DNA of 64,000 nucleotides from Sipunculus nudus (lineage: Eukaryota > Annelida > Sipuncula > Golfingiida > Sipunculidae): positions 37,588,164 through 37,652,163 of the forward strand of contig CM049315.1 of the NCBI GenBank assembly GCA_026874595.1, written 5' to 3'. The notes beneath the pieces are model-generated. The model searched no databases. It had not been told where the DNA came from and worked only from the letters and a program-made list of their open reading frames with translations. Numbering within the stretch: position 1 is the stretch's first letter; each line of letters starts with the position of its first letter. This document shows, in pieces, positions 54,201-61,095 of this stretch. The translations under genes were made by a program, and so were the position numbers.

Positions 54201-55444
54201 ATTCACAGCCTTGACCTGCCATCTGTAGACAGATTGGTGTTAATTGATAAATTGTGTGTAAATTGTCAGACAAAAATGACACTTTCTGGAAACACTTCCT
54301 GTATAATGTGTTTTACTAATGTGACTTTTAATGTTTCACATCTTTTCAGTATATGTGAAACAGGGACCCTTTAGGTTTTTGAAAAAAGGTAAAAAGAGTG
54401 AAAATTGCAGTGTGTTAAAAATCTGTTTGTGGATCCCTGGCATTTGTTTTGCATGCTGATGAGTTTTGCAGTCTCTTAACTGAACAAATATTTTTTGTTT
54501 TGTCAATAAATGCAGAAATATCTGTATTTATTAAAAAAATAAAATAATCAGTTACTCAATGTCCACATGACCATTTTCCTTTATGTCTGATGCTTTGTTT
54601 GAACCCTAGACCAAGGCCTACCCAATAATTTAAGTGTTTACCCAAATATGGATATACAAATAAAATTATAACCCCCCCCCCCCCCACCCACCCTTCTGTG
54701 GGGAACTTCATTTATTGGCATTTGCAGTAGATTTTCCTATTCAATACCTGTTCAAGTACCAGTAAAAGTGAATTGTACATATTTCTACTGAAAAAAAAAT
54801 GTTTTGTGCTTTTGTAGCCAATTTGTTTATGATTGCAGTGACAAGTTTTACTAATTTGAGTGGTCATGAAGCTTGAATTTACTACTAAAATCTGCACATG
54901 AAAATTAATCTTCCTCACATAGTGAGAATAGTTAAGTTTTGTGGCAATCTCATGGAAATCTCTGGGCATTATTAACTATATTTTTGCAGTTTCATCATTA
55001 AAACATTCATGGTGCATTTTCATGTGAGCACCTCAGTGCAAAGTGTATTTCCATATTATACCAAAAAAAAGTACATAATTATCAAAACATTAAAAAATAT
55101 TCAACTATACAAATTTATATGAATATTTTTCAAAATTTGAAATAAAAAACAAACACATTGGCATAAAGGAAAACTGAGGAATTAAATGTTATTTACTGAA
55201 ATACTTGTCAAACAGTAATGTTACTTTGTCCGCTTCTTCAGTACCAGACCTCTCTCAACAATTTCTATATGACTAATTATCATTAATTGTTGATAATTAT
55301 GGTATTTTATCTCTCTGCAGAGAGAAGATGGTGTTTTTCACGAGTACGAACCTGAGCATCCCGTCACTCCAGGTGGAGTCGGATACTGAGGGAGAAGATG
55401 TTCGTATTGTCAAGGCCAAATCAAGCCACCCTATGGAAGTCTAG
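9112..55444 (+). CDS. kibra: KIBRA, WW and C2 domain scaffold of the Hippo pathway (complete, 23 exons)
   Basis: Exons: 9112-9242, 20508-20617, 24796-24890, 26837-26945, 30209-30368, 38579-38705, 40075-40203, 40631-40779, 41182-41436, 42279-43088, 43962-44027, 44824-44910, 45393-45582, 46120-46293, 46857-46960, 47478-47581, 47993-48102, 48893-49135, 50340-50435, 52084-52255, 52704-52777, 53179-53291, 55321-55444. All borders are GT-AG, phases agree, and the sum is 3,732 nt (1,243 residues plus stop), slightly longer than human KIBRA. Two WW domains (residues 13-41 and 60-88) are followed by coiled coils (about 90-240 and 305-420), a Ser-rich linker, the [15 protein letters not shown] signature, a C2 domain (about 706-833), an acidic stretch, the RSQTFSP and LNRSDSDSS blocks, and a C-terminal coiled coil. 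Family knowledge: KIBRA works with Merlin and Expanded at the cell cortex to activate LATS/Warts, its C2 domain binds lipids, and aPKC binds its C-terminal part. The start is MM, directly after an in-frame TGA. Confidence 0.97.
15147..15395 (+). mobile_element. hAT-like MITE, diverged copy
   Basis: The left end CAGGGGCAGATTTA and the inverse of the right end, CAGTAACAGATTCAGG, are related inverted termini. A C run lies near the right end, as in the copy at 6525. No clear target duplication is seen. Confidence 0.45.
16199..16337 (+). repeat. Dispersed 140-bp repeat, copy A
   Basis: It matches 19458-19597 in the same orientation over the whole length, sharing ttatccagag, cagatatctcagagtctgt, and agctacttaaa. 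Confidence 0.8.
17311..17775 (+). repeat. Dispersed repeat, copy A (gcctattctga family)
   Basis: The left block (gcctattctgatatc...) and right block (ccagaaaccacataaattct...) occur in the same order at 34881-35150, with a shorter interior there. Confidence 0.5.
19458..19597 (+). repeat. Dispersed 140-bp repeat, copy B
   Basis: Partner of 16199-16337, with scattered substitutions and small indels. Both lie in KIBRA intron 1. No terminal repeats were found. Confidence 0.8.
20508..20617 (+). CDS. kibra: KIBRA exon 2: WW2, first part
   Basis: It encodes [20 protein letters not shown] and then VYYINHIS, the family linker between WW1 and WW2 and the first Trp of WW2 (W63). It ends in phase 1 before GTGAGT. 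Confidence 0.96.
23349..23752 (+). mobile_element. MITE, TACTGTGGTTGG family, most intact copy
   Basis: It begins TACTGTGGTTGCCTTTTTAT and ends in an inverted copy closing in ccaaccacagta, with further inverted similarity inward (tcgcgagg/cctcgtga). The TA at both ends fits a TA target site, as in Tc1/mariner-type MITEs. It is about 404 bp with no coding capacity. Confidence 0.65.
24200..24248. repeat. (AT)n microsatellite
   Basis: A nearly pure AT dinucleotide run with one TG interruption. Confidence 0.9.
24796..24890 (+). CDS. kibra: KIBRA exon 3: end of WW2 and start of coiled coil
   Basis: It encodes [20 protein letters not shown] and onward. Leu 85 stands where a normal WW domain has its second Trp. 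Family WW2 domains also lack this Trp. Donor GTGAGT, phase 0. Confidence 0.96.
25071..26534 (+). mobile_element. Non-autonomous Helitron-like element with tandem-repeat core
   Basis: The 3' end shows a perfect hairpin (GTAGTCG, loop CTTGT, CGACTAC; 26505-26523), seven bases, then CTAG (26531-26534) followed by T, as known for Helitrons. A 5' TC (25071) preceded by A fits insertion between A and T. The GC-rich left part contains a GCC-rich run. The centre is a minisatellite of about 280-bp units. No Rep/helicase frame is present, so it is non-autonomous. The exact 5' end is less certain than the 3' end. It lies in KIBRA intron 3. Confidence 0.65.
25300..26440 (+). repeat. Minisatellite, about 280-bp units, about four copies
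   Basis: Units begin near 25310, 25590, 25871 and 26150 with a shared gaaccgtttgac block and contain the palindrome ggtggcgccacc. The first three are nearly identical; the last is diverged and loses similarity toward its end. Confidence 0.88.
26837..26945 (+). CDS. kibra: KIBRA exon 4: coiled coil
   Basis: It encodes [20 protein letters not shown], a heptad-rich helix that matches the KEIYQVKQQRL block of vertebrate KIBRA. It ends in phase 1. Confidence 0.96.
26946..30208 (+). other. KIBRA intron 4 (3.3 kb)
   Basis: It holds an isolated left end of the TACTGTGGTTGG repeat family near 27054. Otherwise it is AT-rich DNA with no recognised exon or RNA gene. Confidence 0.55.
30209..30368 (+). 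CDS. kibra: KIBRA exon 5: KYDP block and coiled coil
   Basis: It encodes a Ser-rich spacer, then [20 protein letters not shown] and a continuing helix, the conserved KYDPEILKAEIA region. It ends in phase 2 before GTAAGT. Confidence 0.96.
31434..31731 (+). mobile_element. 298-bp element with perfect 11-bp inverted ends
   Basis: AGTCTGATATC (31434-31444) and GATATCAGACT (31721-31731) are exact inverse complements. The interior is clearly more GC-rich than the surrounding intron. The family is not recognised and no clear target duplication is seen. Confidence 0.5.
34881..35150 (+). repeat. Dispersed repeat, copy B (gcctattctga family)
   Basis: It shares its end blocks with 17311-17775 in the same order; the interior is shorter. 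Confidence 0.5.
36382..36840 (+). mobile_element. TACTGTGGTTGG-family MITE, copy with decayed right end
   Basis: The left end TACTGTAGTTGGCTTTATAT followed by tcacaggattaaattttcac matches the copy at 53364. The right boundary is uncertain. Confidence 0.4.
36951..37262 (+). mobile_element. PIF/Harbinger-like MITE
   Basis: The left end begins AGCTAAGATTCCTTATGTAT and the inverse of the right end begins AGCTAGGATTCCTTATGTAC; the TIR spans 24 bases with two mismatches. TAA flanks both sides (36948-36950, 37263-37265), the 3-bp duplication typical of PIF/Harbinger. 312 bp, no coding capacity. Confidence 0.75.
38579..38705 (+). CDS. kibra: KIBRA exon 6: coiled coil
   Basis: It encodes [20 protein letters not shown] and ends [10 protein letters not shown], matching the KIDKKM...GSYKLDEAQ segment of the family. 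Phase 0 at GTAACA. Confidence 0.96.
38706..40074 (+). other. KIBRA intron 6
   Basis: 1.4 kb. It holds a 72-nt tRNA-sized inverted-repeat structure (39832-39903) and a pogo-like motif near 39392. No exon is seen. Confidence 0.5.
39832..39903 (+). repeat. tRNA-like inverted repeat, possible SINE remnant
   Basis: GCACAGGGC (39832-39840) pairs perfectly with GCCCTGTGC (39895-39903), giving a tRNA-length unit. A T-arm-like segment with TTCAATT precedes the 3' strand. D and anticodon arms are not evident, so this is not called a functional tRNA. Confidence 0.3.
40075..40203 (+). CDS. kibra: KIBRA exon 7
   Basis: It encodes [10 protein letters not shown], a Ser-rich spacer and [12 protein letters not shown], which matches the SSQTDI motif of vertebrate KIBRA. 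43 codons, phase 0-0. Confidence 0.94.
40204..40630 (+). other. KIBRA intron 7
   Basis: 427 bp. Nothing recognised. Confidence 0.6.
40631..40779 (+). CDS. kibra: KIBRA exon 8: second coiled coil
   Basis: It encodes [20 protein letters not shown] and ends SESDRD, equal to the RLRLRYEEAKRRI...DSERDR block. Phase 2 at GTAATG. Confidence 0.96.
40780..41181 (+). other. KIBRA intron 8
   Basis: 402 bp. Nothing recognised apart from a short purine-rich G run near 40921. Confidence 0.6.
41182..41436 (+). CDS. kibra: KIBRA exon 9: second coiled coil
   Basis: It begins [18 protein letters not shown] and contains [13 protein letters not shown]; 85 residues of helix matching LILINEKEELLKEMRFI and ERLKLNSKRNQL in vertebrates. 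Phase 2 at GTGAGT. Confidence 0.96.
41437..42278 (+). other. KIBRA intron 9
   Basis: 842 bp, AT-rich, with a strong pyrimidine tract before the acceptor. Nothing else recognised. Confidence 0.6.
42279..43088 (+). CDS. kibra: KIBRA exon 10: Ser/Pro-rich linker with PPxY motif
   Basis: The largest exon (810 nt, residues about 422-691). It opens [20 protein letters not shown] and carries VTDIYGQ (family FTDLYYD), SLSPPVSP, a PPPSY motif (residues 546-550) and the family signature [19 protein letters not shown] at the end. The linker is probably disordered and rich in SP phosphorylation sites. Phase 2 at GTAAGT. Confidence 0.97.
43089..43961 (+). other. KIBRA intron 10
   Basis: 873 bp. Nothing recognised. 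Confidence 0.6.
43962..44027 (+). CDS. kibra: KIBRA exon 11: entry to C2 domain
   Basis: A 66-nt exon encoding [20 protein letters not shown] and KLK, corresponding to the DSDESEAVGATRIQIALKY segment. It lies between ATATTACAG and the donor GTATGT, phase 2. Confidence 0.92.
44365..44829 (+). repeat. Intronic minisatellite carrying splice-acceptor copies
   Basis: It contains thirteen imperfect units of about 33-37 bp (tgacttgtaac ... attttgtcacacaggt). The last unit supplies the real acceptor of KIBRA exon 12 (CACACAG, 44817-44823) and its first bases GTATGA. Most upstream units carry the same CACACAG|GTRTGA sequence as a decoy; a few are mutated at the AG or next to it. Confidence 0.92.
44824..44910 (+). 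CDS. kibra: KIBRA exon 12: C2 strands
   Basis: It encodes [20 protein letters not shown] and [10 protein letters not shown]. It matches the first C2 strands (LIIQLSNLSALL). Its acceptor CACACAG and first bases GTATGA are part of the last unit of an intronic minisatellite. Donor GTAAGT. Confidence 0.94.
44911..45392 (+). other. KIBRA intron 12
   Basis: 482 bp. Nothing recognised. Confidence 0.6.
45393..45582 (+). CDS. kibra: KIBRA exon 13: C2 domain
   Basis: It encodes [33 protein letters not shown] and EGDEECL, the middle strands of C2 (human VNIRVAVLP, VFNEVFWVSM, QKTLRVDV, HLEECL). Phase 0. Confidence 0.95.
45583..46119 (+). other. KIBRA intron 13
   Basis: 537 bp. Nothing recognised. Confidence 0.6.
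46120..46293 (+). CDS. kibra: KIBRA exon 14: end of C2 domain
   Basis: It encodes [20 protein letters not shown] and NVLSFRF, the last C2 strands (human GGAQISLAEV ... RWYNLLSYKY), then a Ser/Pro-rich tail. 58 codons. Confidence 0.95.
46294..46856 (+). other. KIBRA intron 14
   Basis: 563 bp. Nothing recognised. Confidence 0.6.
46857..46960 (+). CDS. kibra: KIBRA exon 15
   Basis: It encodes [20 protein letters not shown] and an acidic end MEEDS, similar to the ALLEQTAVELEKRQ helix after the vertebrate C2 domain. Phase 2 at GTAAGG. Confidence 0.9.
46961..47477 (+). other. KIBRA intron 15
   Basis: 517 bp. Nothing recognised beyond the NAGNAG acceptor at its end. Confidence 0.6.
47478..47581 (+). 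CDS. kibra: KIBRA exon 16 (NAGNAG acceptor)
   Basis: It encodes [20 protein letters not shown] and a Ser/Thr-rich end. The acceptor is TTTTAGCAG, so splicing can add or drop one Ser with the frame kept (start 47478 or 47481). Phase 1 at GTACGG. Confidence 0.88.
47582..47992 (+). other. KIBRA intron 16
   Basis: 411 bp. Nothing recognised. Confidence 0.6.
47993..48102 (+). CDS. kibra: KIBRA exon 17: acidic segment
   Basis: It encodes [20 protein letters not shown] followed by [10 protein letters not shown], the counterpart of the Glu-rich stretch of vertebrate KIBRA. Phase 0 at GTAATG. Confidence 0.92.
48103..48892 (+). other. KIBRA intron 17
   Basis: 790 bp. Its last part (about 48755-48848) is a right end of the TACTGTGGTTGG repeat family (attcacgaagattttattttt ... 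gaaaccatagta), 44 bases before the acceptor. Confidence 0.5.
48893..49135 (+). CDS. kibra: KIBRA exon 18: TNTE and RSQTFSP blocks
   Basis: It encodes [25 protein letters not shown], an Ala-rich run and [15 protein letters not shown]. The human protein has VDKETNTE and STIIRSKTFSPG at the same places, the latter a basic-directed phosphorylation region. 81 codons. Confidence 0.95.
49136..50339 (+). other. KIBRA intron 18
   Basis: 1.2 kb. Nothing recognised. Confidence 0.6.
50340..50435 (+). CDS. kibra: KIBRA exon 19: LNRSDSDSS / aPKC-type region
   Basis: It encodes LNRSDSDSS, then [13 protein letters not shown]. Human KIBRA reads LNRSDSDSS and RNSLERRSVRMKR; this basic Ser region is known as the aPKC substrate and binding area. 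32 codons, donor GTATGC. Confidence 0.96.
50436..52083 (+). other. KIBRA intron 19
   Basis: 1.6 kb. Its right part is a dispersed repeat (51598-51930), followed by a short tandem duplication (two copies of ctgaaaagcatagctgccac, about 51922-51974) close to the exon 20 acceptor. Confidence 0.6.
51598..51930 (+). repeat. Dispersed repeat of about 330 bp, copy in KIBRA intron 19
   Basis: Collinear with 62442-62775 on the same strand. Shared anchors are caatcaaatgactc, aaacgt, gggcatc, cgtttctgg, tggcagtt and cttgttc, in the same order and spacing. It has an internal hairpin GCCAGA/TCTGGC. The family is unknown. Confidence 0.65.
52084..52255 (+). CDS. kibra: KIBRA exon 20: [10 protein letters not shown] block
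   Basis: It encodes [20 protein letters not shown] and a following helix. The [10 protein letters not shown] block is nearly invariant in the family. Phase 1 at GTATGT. Confidence 0.96.
52256..52703 (+). other. KIBRA intron 20
   Basis: 448 bp. Nothing recognised. Confidence 0.6.
52704..52777 (+). CDS. kibra: KIBRA exon 21
   Basis: It encodes [20 protein letters not shown], like GEKELPQWLREDERFRLLL in human. Phase 0 at GTGAGT. Confidence 0.95.
52778..53178 (+). other. KIBRA intron 21
   Basis: 401 bp. It holds a pogo/Tigger-like terminus motif (ACAGTAAAACCTC, from 52984). Confidence 0.5.
53179..53291 (+). CDS. kibra: KIBRA exon 22
   Basis: It encodes [20 protein letters not shown] and ends SDAMSF, corresponding to the basic C-terminal helix (KDVHRLRGQ ... 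VQSFREKM). Phase 2 at GTATGT. Confidence 0.93.
53292..55320 (+). other. KIBRA intron 22
   Basis: 2 kb. It holds the MITE at 53364-53815 and a C run at 54671-54686. Nothing else recognised. Confidence 0.6.
53364..53815 (+). mobile_element. TACTGTGGTTGG-family MITE, copy in KIBRA intron 22
   Basis: Left end TACTGTGGTTGGCTTCATAT then tcacagggttaaattttcac. The right end (attcacgaaggttttg ... gaaacccttgtgaac ... gccgacc) is an imperfect inverted match of the left end. About 450 bp. Confidence 0.6.
55321..55444 (+). CDS. kibra: KIBRA exon 23: C-terminus and stop
   Basis: It encodes [20 protein letters not shown], then an acidic patch and the end HPMEV before TAG (55442-55444). Human ends in ADDV, a PDZ ligand; here the last two residues, acidic then Val, are kept. 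Confidence 0.95.
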
Positions 55445-57270
55445 CTGACAGCTGAAGTAGAAAAAAATAACACAAATTGCTTTCACCTGTGTTGACCTCC
55501 AGAATTTTGGAAAATGAATATGCATCTTCTGTTTTTATGCATAAGGGTATTTAGCACCTGCTGTTACCGGGTTTCTGACATTGTCAGTTTCACAGCAGGA
55601 TCGCTAGTGGTGGCTGATGATAGGAGCCGCAGTAGTAGCAAGCCCTGCTTAGACTGCAGACTTGGCTGCATGGCTGACCAGCCGGCTGGATAAGACTGTG
55701 CTTAGTTCTGCGTTGCTGTTACGGCTTTAAGTATGGCAGAGTTTCAGACTGCATGTTGACATATGCAAATGTAATCAAATGCTTTAGCTACAAGTTGGGT
55801 TTGAATTTTTTTTTAATCTGATGCACTGGTTGACCCAGTGATCAGCTGATTATCAGTTGAAGCGTAGGAAATTATTTGGGAGGTATCTGAGAACTGATCC
55901 TTCTGTTGTTAATCTCTTTAAAGAATGAAAGTGAATAAATGTTATGTCACTGATCACTAGTACAGGTGCAAATCATGGATGAGTGATGATGATGTCAAAG
56001 TAGTGTCAATTTTGTCCCTAGGAGGTGCCACTGACCAGAGTCTGTGGACAGGCAGGAATCTTCTTCATCATGAAACTTCATATCTCCATGTTGTGTAACC
56101 ACTGTTGATGTTTGAGTGGCAGTTTCAGTAGAATGTCAGTGTTACAGTAAACTGTAGCTGCTTGTCATTTAATTAAATTTCTTCAAGTTTAACACTGGAT
56201 CGAAAAAAGGTATTAACATATCCACAGCATGTCCATGACCAACGTGGTGTTCACAGTGTGTTGGGATTGTATAGGGTTTTCCCCCCAAAGGGCACCGAGT
56301 TCTGCTACAGCATAGCAGAGCGCCCCCTGGCGGAGTATGAGGATGGTACTGTTTAGCTGATGGTATATCTTTGTTATAAGTTATAATGTTCTAGATAAGA
56401 TAATGAGGGAGAGACTCTTGTGCCAGAAATAATATATGTTTTTAGTAAATTATGTTAGAGGAAACACAACATGTCCATACTATTTGTGTGTTTGTATATA
56501 CACGACTGTAAAGCTAAAAGGCAGATAAGCAAAAACACTGCATGTATACATGGTTAAAGATGATGCAAATTGTGTTATTTCTTTGCTTGCCTTACAAATC
56601 AGCAATATCAGAGTAACTGTATACTTGCCAGTACTTTAGCAAATGATTAGTTGAAAACAAATTTATTACAGAAAAATTGTTGAATATATTATAATTATTG
56701 GACAACAGAGGCCAAGTTCATATCGATCATGTGACTGAATATTCATTGGTAAATAGAATTTGTTCTCACCACAAGGCTGAACAGGCCCTCTGATTACCAT
56801 CTGTTGTTATTTCTGTTTGTTGCTGATCTGATAATTTATGATCACTCCTTTAGCACATCAATTAACTGTTGTTACCACTGAGCTGGTTAAGGATATGTAG
56901 TTTTATGTTTTGTCCCCAGGGGGAGCCACTGTATGTGGGCAGGAGTATTATCTGCTCACTCTGTGTGTGTATTACTGAAGTCTTACTTAACTGTAACTTA
57001 TTCTTAATAAAATAGAGTGTACACTTCATTCTTAGATGCCAAACAAGTGTACATAATATAGAGTATATGTATATATGAAATGATGACATGCTGGTTTAGC
57101 TATGTATGACTACATCAAGATCTTTTAACACAATTCTTTACACAAATCATACACATATATTAAAAATTAATGTTACATGTCAATCCATATTGTTTAGCCT
57201 AACCTTATATACACATCAAGATTTAACAATTCTGTAATTATTGATAATAAAGACACACACACATATATAC
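55445..57270 (+). other. Probable KIBRA 3' UTR with alternative polyadenylation signals
   Basis: AATAAA hexamers follow the stop at 55934, 57006 and 57246 (another lies at 59531). Which is used cannot be told from sequence alone. No coding signal is seen. Confidence 0.5.
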
Positions 57271-57965
57271 TTGTACCCAGATTTATAACATAACAGTATC
57301 CCTACATGCAATATTTCATTATTTTGCTCAGCCTGTATGGAGCCTTTCCATGTTCTTTGTACACCTCAGTGTTATTGCTTGGTCACAGACTGCAGTATTT
57401 TAGTGTTGACACAATATCATACAAAAGAAAGATACGTTATTGGTACCAAATAACTGTTGTGATAGTACAAGCATGTGAGAAAAAAATCAGTGGTATACCA
57501 AAGGATGTCAGTAGAATTTAGGTAATGACCCTTTTTTTGTAGGGGGTGGGGGTAGAGCTGTTGGAATGTATGTGTGAGAGGAGTCGTTGGTTCTTGTTTA
57601 TTCACAACTTGACAAGTAGACAAAACATCCGCAAACAGCTACATACATACACACACATTTACAACAGTTGATATATAGACCTGCCAATTATTTATTTTTT
57701 TTAAAGAGTCATTCTCTTTTTCAGGATTTACTGAAAAAGATGCCAATTAGTCTTTTTTTTTCACTTTTTTATAGCAGCACTCTGTCTTTCCTCTTTTTTT
57801 CAGTGATAGAATTTTGAGATATACTGATTTTCTCCTGCTATTACAGTCCAGGTAGAACAAGAATGGGACACTTAACAATATTTGTGTTCAGATATCCAAC
57901 ATGTGGAAAATGCTCTTATCTTCCTGCAGGGGATGTGCACCATGTATGTTTCAGACTTTAGAGTG

Positions 57966-57967
<2 letters not shown>

Positions 57968-58026
<59 letters not shown>
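57968..58026. repeat. (AT)n microsatellite
   Basis: About 29 AT dinucleotides, nearly pure. Confidence 0.95.
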
Positions 58027-58035
<9 letters not shown>

Positions 58036-59077
58036 CTTTGTGGTATGGGAAAATCATCTTCTTCATTTTATGATAAACAAATGGGAAATTATGGCTAATT
58101 TCACTCTGTATTTCACAGAAGGCTACTCTTTTTTTTCTGGTGCACTTACTCTATTTTTTTTTGTAGGCCTGATATTGATGAAAATCACTTGGTCAATCAG
58201 AAACTGTTACAGATATGAGAGGGCATGTATGAGTGTCCGTGGTCAAGATGGGAGGTCTGTTACAGTCTCTTAGGAAATATAAGCTGTTTTATCAGTTGAA
58301 TAATTTAGATATTATTGGCTTATCATTTTCGTTTGTTTAAAGTGGTGCTCATCTGTATCATATGTAAGGAAGACAAATGTATGCATCATGCTTAATCTTG
58401 TTTTTTCTGCAGTTTATTTCTTATTTTACTAAGCTGATATAGTGATATAAAGTGAAAATTACAGAGGGTATTCATTGGACAAGATTTAATATTGGTTAAA
58501 ATAACCTGAGGCAAAAATATATTTTTTTTTAATGTCTTTTTCAGTCTGAAAATATAAATGTTGAATTTAAAAAGACAACATAATCTGTATTGCTTGAGGA
58601 TGTAAATTTTAGCAGTTTCAAACAAATTTTTGTTAGAGGTAGAGTTCAAGGTCAACTTTGTTCATAATTCTCTCTCACACTGGGCATATTTAATTTTAAT
58701 TTTCAATAAGAGAATGTAAACAACTGTTTTAATGTCAGTTTTAGACAATTAGTTCATAATACAGTTACAGGCCGTATATAATGCAAAAATATTACAGAAC
58801 TCATAACTCACAGCAGGTTATAAATGACTGTACAGACTGTATAGAGCCCAGAGGGTTATCTTATTTAATGGTGTGTTTTGAAGAATGTGTGTGACTGATA
58901 TGTGTATGTATGCACCACAGATTACCTCATATGTATAATACTTCATTTATTGAGACATCGTCTGAAGATCTGCACAACTTTGTTACTGAGTATAGCTGAT
59001 AGAGAGTGGTGAACTTGTAGAGAAATTAAGAAACTGTTTTAGTATATGGGCCAGTGTGCCTTGTGTCTTAATTTGTA

Positions 59078-59220
59078 TAGATTATTTTCATGTGCACAAG
59101 TCATCAGTTTCTGTGTAGATTATTTAGGTGTGCATGACATCATCAGTGTCTGTGTACATTGTTTGGGTGTGCCCTGTGTCATCACTTTTTGTGTACATTA
59201 TTTAGGTGTGTATCAGGGTG
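59078..59220 (+). repeat. Imperfect 45-bp tandem repeats
   Basis: About four units with the shared order gtcatca ... tgtgta ... attatttaggtgtg. Confidence 0.6.
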
Positions 59221-60135
59221 AGCATTTGCATGTTGTGTGACTGTGGGCACATCAGGCCTGTATGATAAACACTTTGTATATAGCTAAATTAAGTGTCTTG
59301 TTTATATTTTGCATAAAGTATCATGTAATTTTCATATTCTTGTGTTTGTGCTTGTTTATTGAATGTATAAAGTCTGCATTGATGTGAATGATAAAGTTCA
59401 TTCTATCAACCTCGGGTTAAAATGAGGCAACTTGGAACTTGGTTATTTTTATCTACAGTAAAACCACTAAAGCTTGTCAGTCCCATAAAATATTTAAACA
59501 GTAAGCTTGAAACAAAGTTTAACTTATTGCAATAAAATAATGCTTCTCCTGTTTGCAACCCATTCTTTAAGAAGAGAAGTAATGGAATTCTTGAGCAAGT
59601 TTAACACAAGAGTGCCCTTGAAATATAAATATATAAAAATATAATTGTGTTAATTTTTATCCGTGAATTTCATTATTTAAAAGTCATAAATAATCATAGT
59701 GTGGGGACAGAAATTTTACGTGTAATCAGAGCGTTGTGCATCAAGCCAAAATTTTTTACATGCGTACCCGCTCTGGTTGGTCTGATAACACCGTTTCTGG
59801 TATAGGGCCAAGAATCAGATTAATGAGAGTTTGTGTCCCGGTGTAAAAAAAAAAAACAAAAAAAAACAACGAGAGTGGGTATCGCAAATTCAAAATTTAT
59901 CCTGGATTTGGCTACCAAGCAATATCAGTAGTCTGATAATAATTTTGTGCTCTGTGCGCACCCTGGTGTTCCTGCCCAGAGAACCTTGCCATAGCAGCCA
60001 TCGGTTACACACGAAAGGGTGTGTTGGACGACTGAAGTGTATTTTAGTCGTAGGCTCGGGATTAAGGTTTGGGATTAGGGTTATGGTAAAATTATCCCTT
60101 GTTTCAACCCCTAAACATGGAAAGAAAATAAAAAA

Positions 60136-60921
60136 CTAGATGTGTCGGAACAACACGAATGCCCCCGCCTGGGGCAAATTAGAAACATTTGTAAAATTTT
60201 GAAAAAATTTTTAAGTTCAGGAGGTGTCACATGGTCAAAAGTAGGTCAACAAGGGCAAAATGCAAACTCGATCTGTAACGGGTCATTATCAAGCAACACA
60301 CCAAAAATCATGCCAGTTTATGCAGGCACTGTGAAAAAAAGTCCATACATGTGCATTTTTCATAAAAATTTCTGTCTTTCATGAAATTTTCTATGTTCAG
60401 GAGCTGTCATATGGTCAAAAATAGGTCAACTGGGATGAAACGTGAACTTGATCTGTAACTGGTCATTATCTGCCCACACATAAAAAAATCAGGGTGGTAT
60501 CTGCAGGCATTGAGGAAAAAAGTCAGTACATATGCATTTGTTATGAAAATTTCTATTTTTCATGAAACTTTCTATGTTCAGGAGCAGTCAAATGGTCAAA
60601 AGTAGGTCAACTAGGACAAAACAAGAACTCAATCTGTAACTGGTCATTATCTGCCTACACACCAAAAACCAGGCCCGTATCTGCAGGCACTACGAAAAAA
60701 CGTCCATACATGCATGTGCATTTTTTTATGAAATTTTCTATGTTATAGCACCGTCAAACGGTCAAAAGTAGGTCAACTGGGACAAAACGTGAACTCAATC
60801 TGTAACTGGTCATTATCTGCCCACACACCAAAAATCAGGCCAATATCTGCAGGTATTGCGAAGAAAAGTCTGTACAAGTGTATTTGTCATGAAAAATCCA
60901 TTTGTCCGATATCTGTCGGGA
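60136..60921 (-). mobile_element. Candidate second Helitron-like element (minus strand) with tandem core
   Basis: Read on the minus strand, a perfect short hairpin (GCCCC/GGGGC, 60161-60175) is followed 21 bases later by CTAG (60136-60139) and a T. Its core is about four 180-bp tandem units. A possible 5' TC after A lies at 60921. The hairpin is short and farther from the end than usual, so this is tentative. Confidence 0.35.
60210..60905 (+). repeat. Minisatellite, about 180-bp units, four copies
   Basis: The anchor atggtcaaaagtaggtcaac or a variant recurs near 60231, 60411, 60592 and 60758, followed each time by a ctgtaac/gggtcattat block. Confidence 0.88.
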
Positions 60922-61003
60922 TAATTTTTCTTTCACTTTGAGGGCTAATATGAAAAAGCGTAACAACAATTGTAAAGACAACATGACGTTTTCAAATTGA
61001 GGT

Positions 61004-61013
61004 ATATACATAC

Positions 61014-61051
<38 letters not shown>
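61004..61051. repeat. (CATA)n/(AT)n microsatellite
   Basis: About five CATA repeats run into an AT dinucleotide tract. Confidence 0.9.
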
Positions 61052-61053
<2 letters not shown>

Positions 61054-61095
61054 GTTCGTTCGGAGTAATTTCATGTCCATTTATATTATTACCTG

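Larger units (their letters stand above)
57271..60135. other. Intergenic or extended 3' region
   Basis: It holds an AT microsatellite (57968-58026) and about four imperfect 45-bp repeats (59078-59220). An A-rich tract lies at 59845-59870. No gene recognised. Confidence 0.5.

Noticed and set aside
60210-60905. CRISPR-like array
   Set aside because: Units are about 180 bp, contiguous and without spacers, and the host is clearly an animal; it is a minisatellite.
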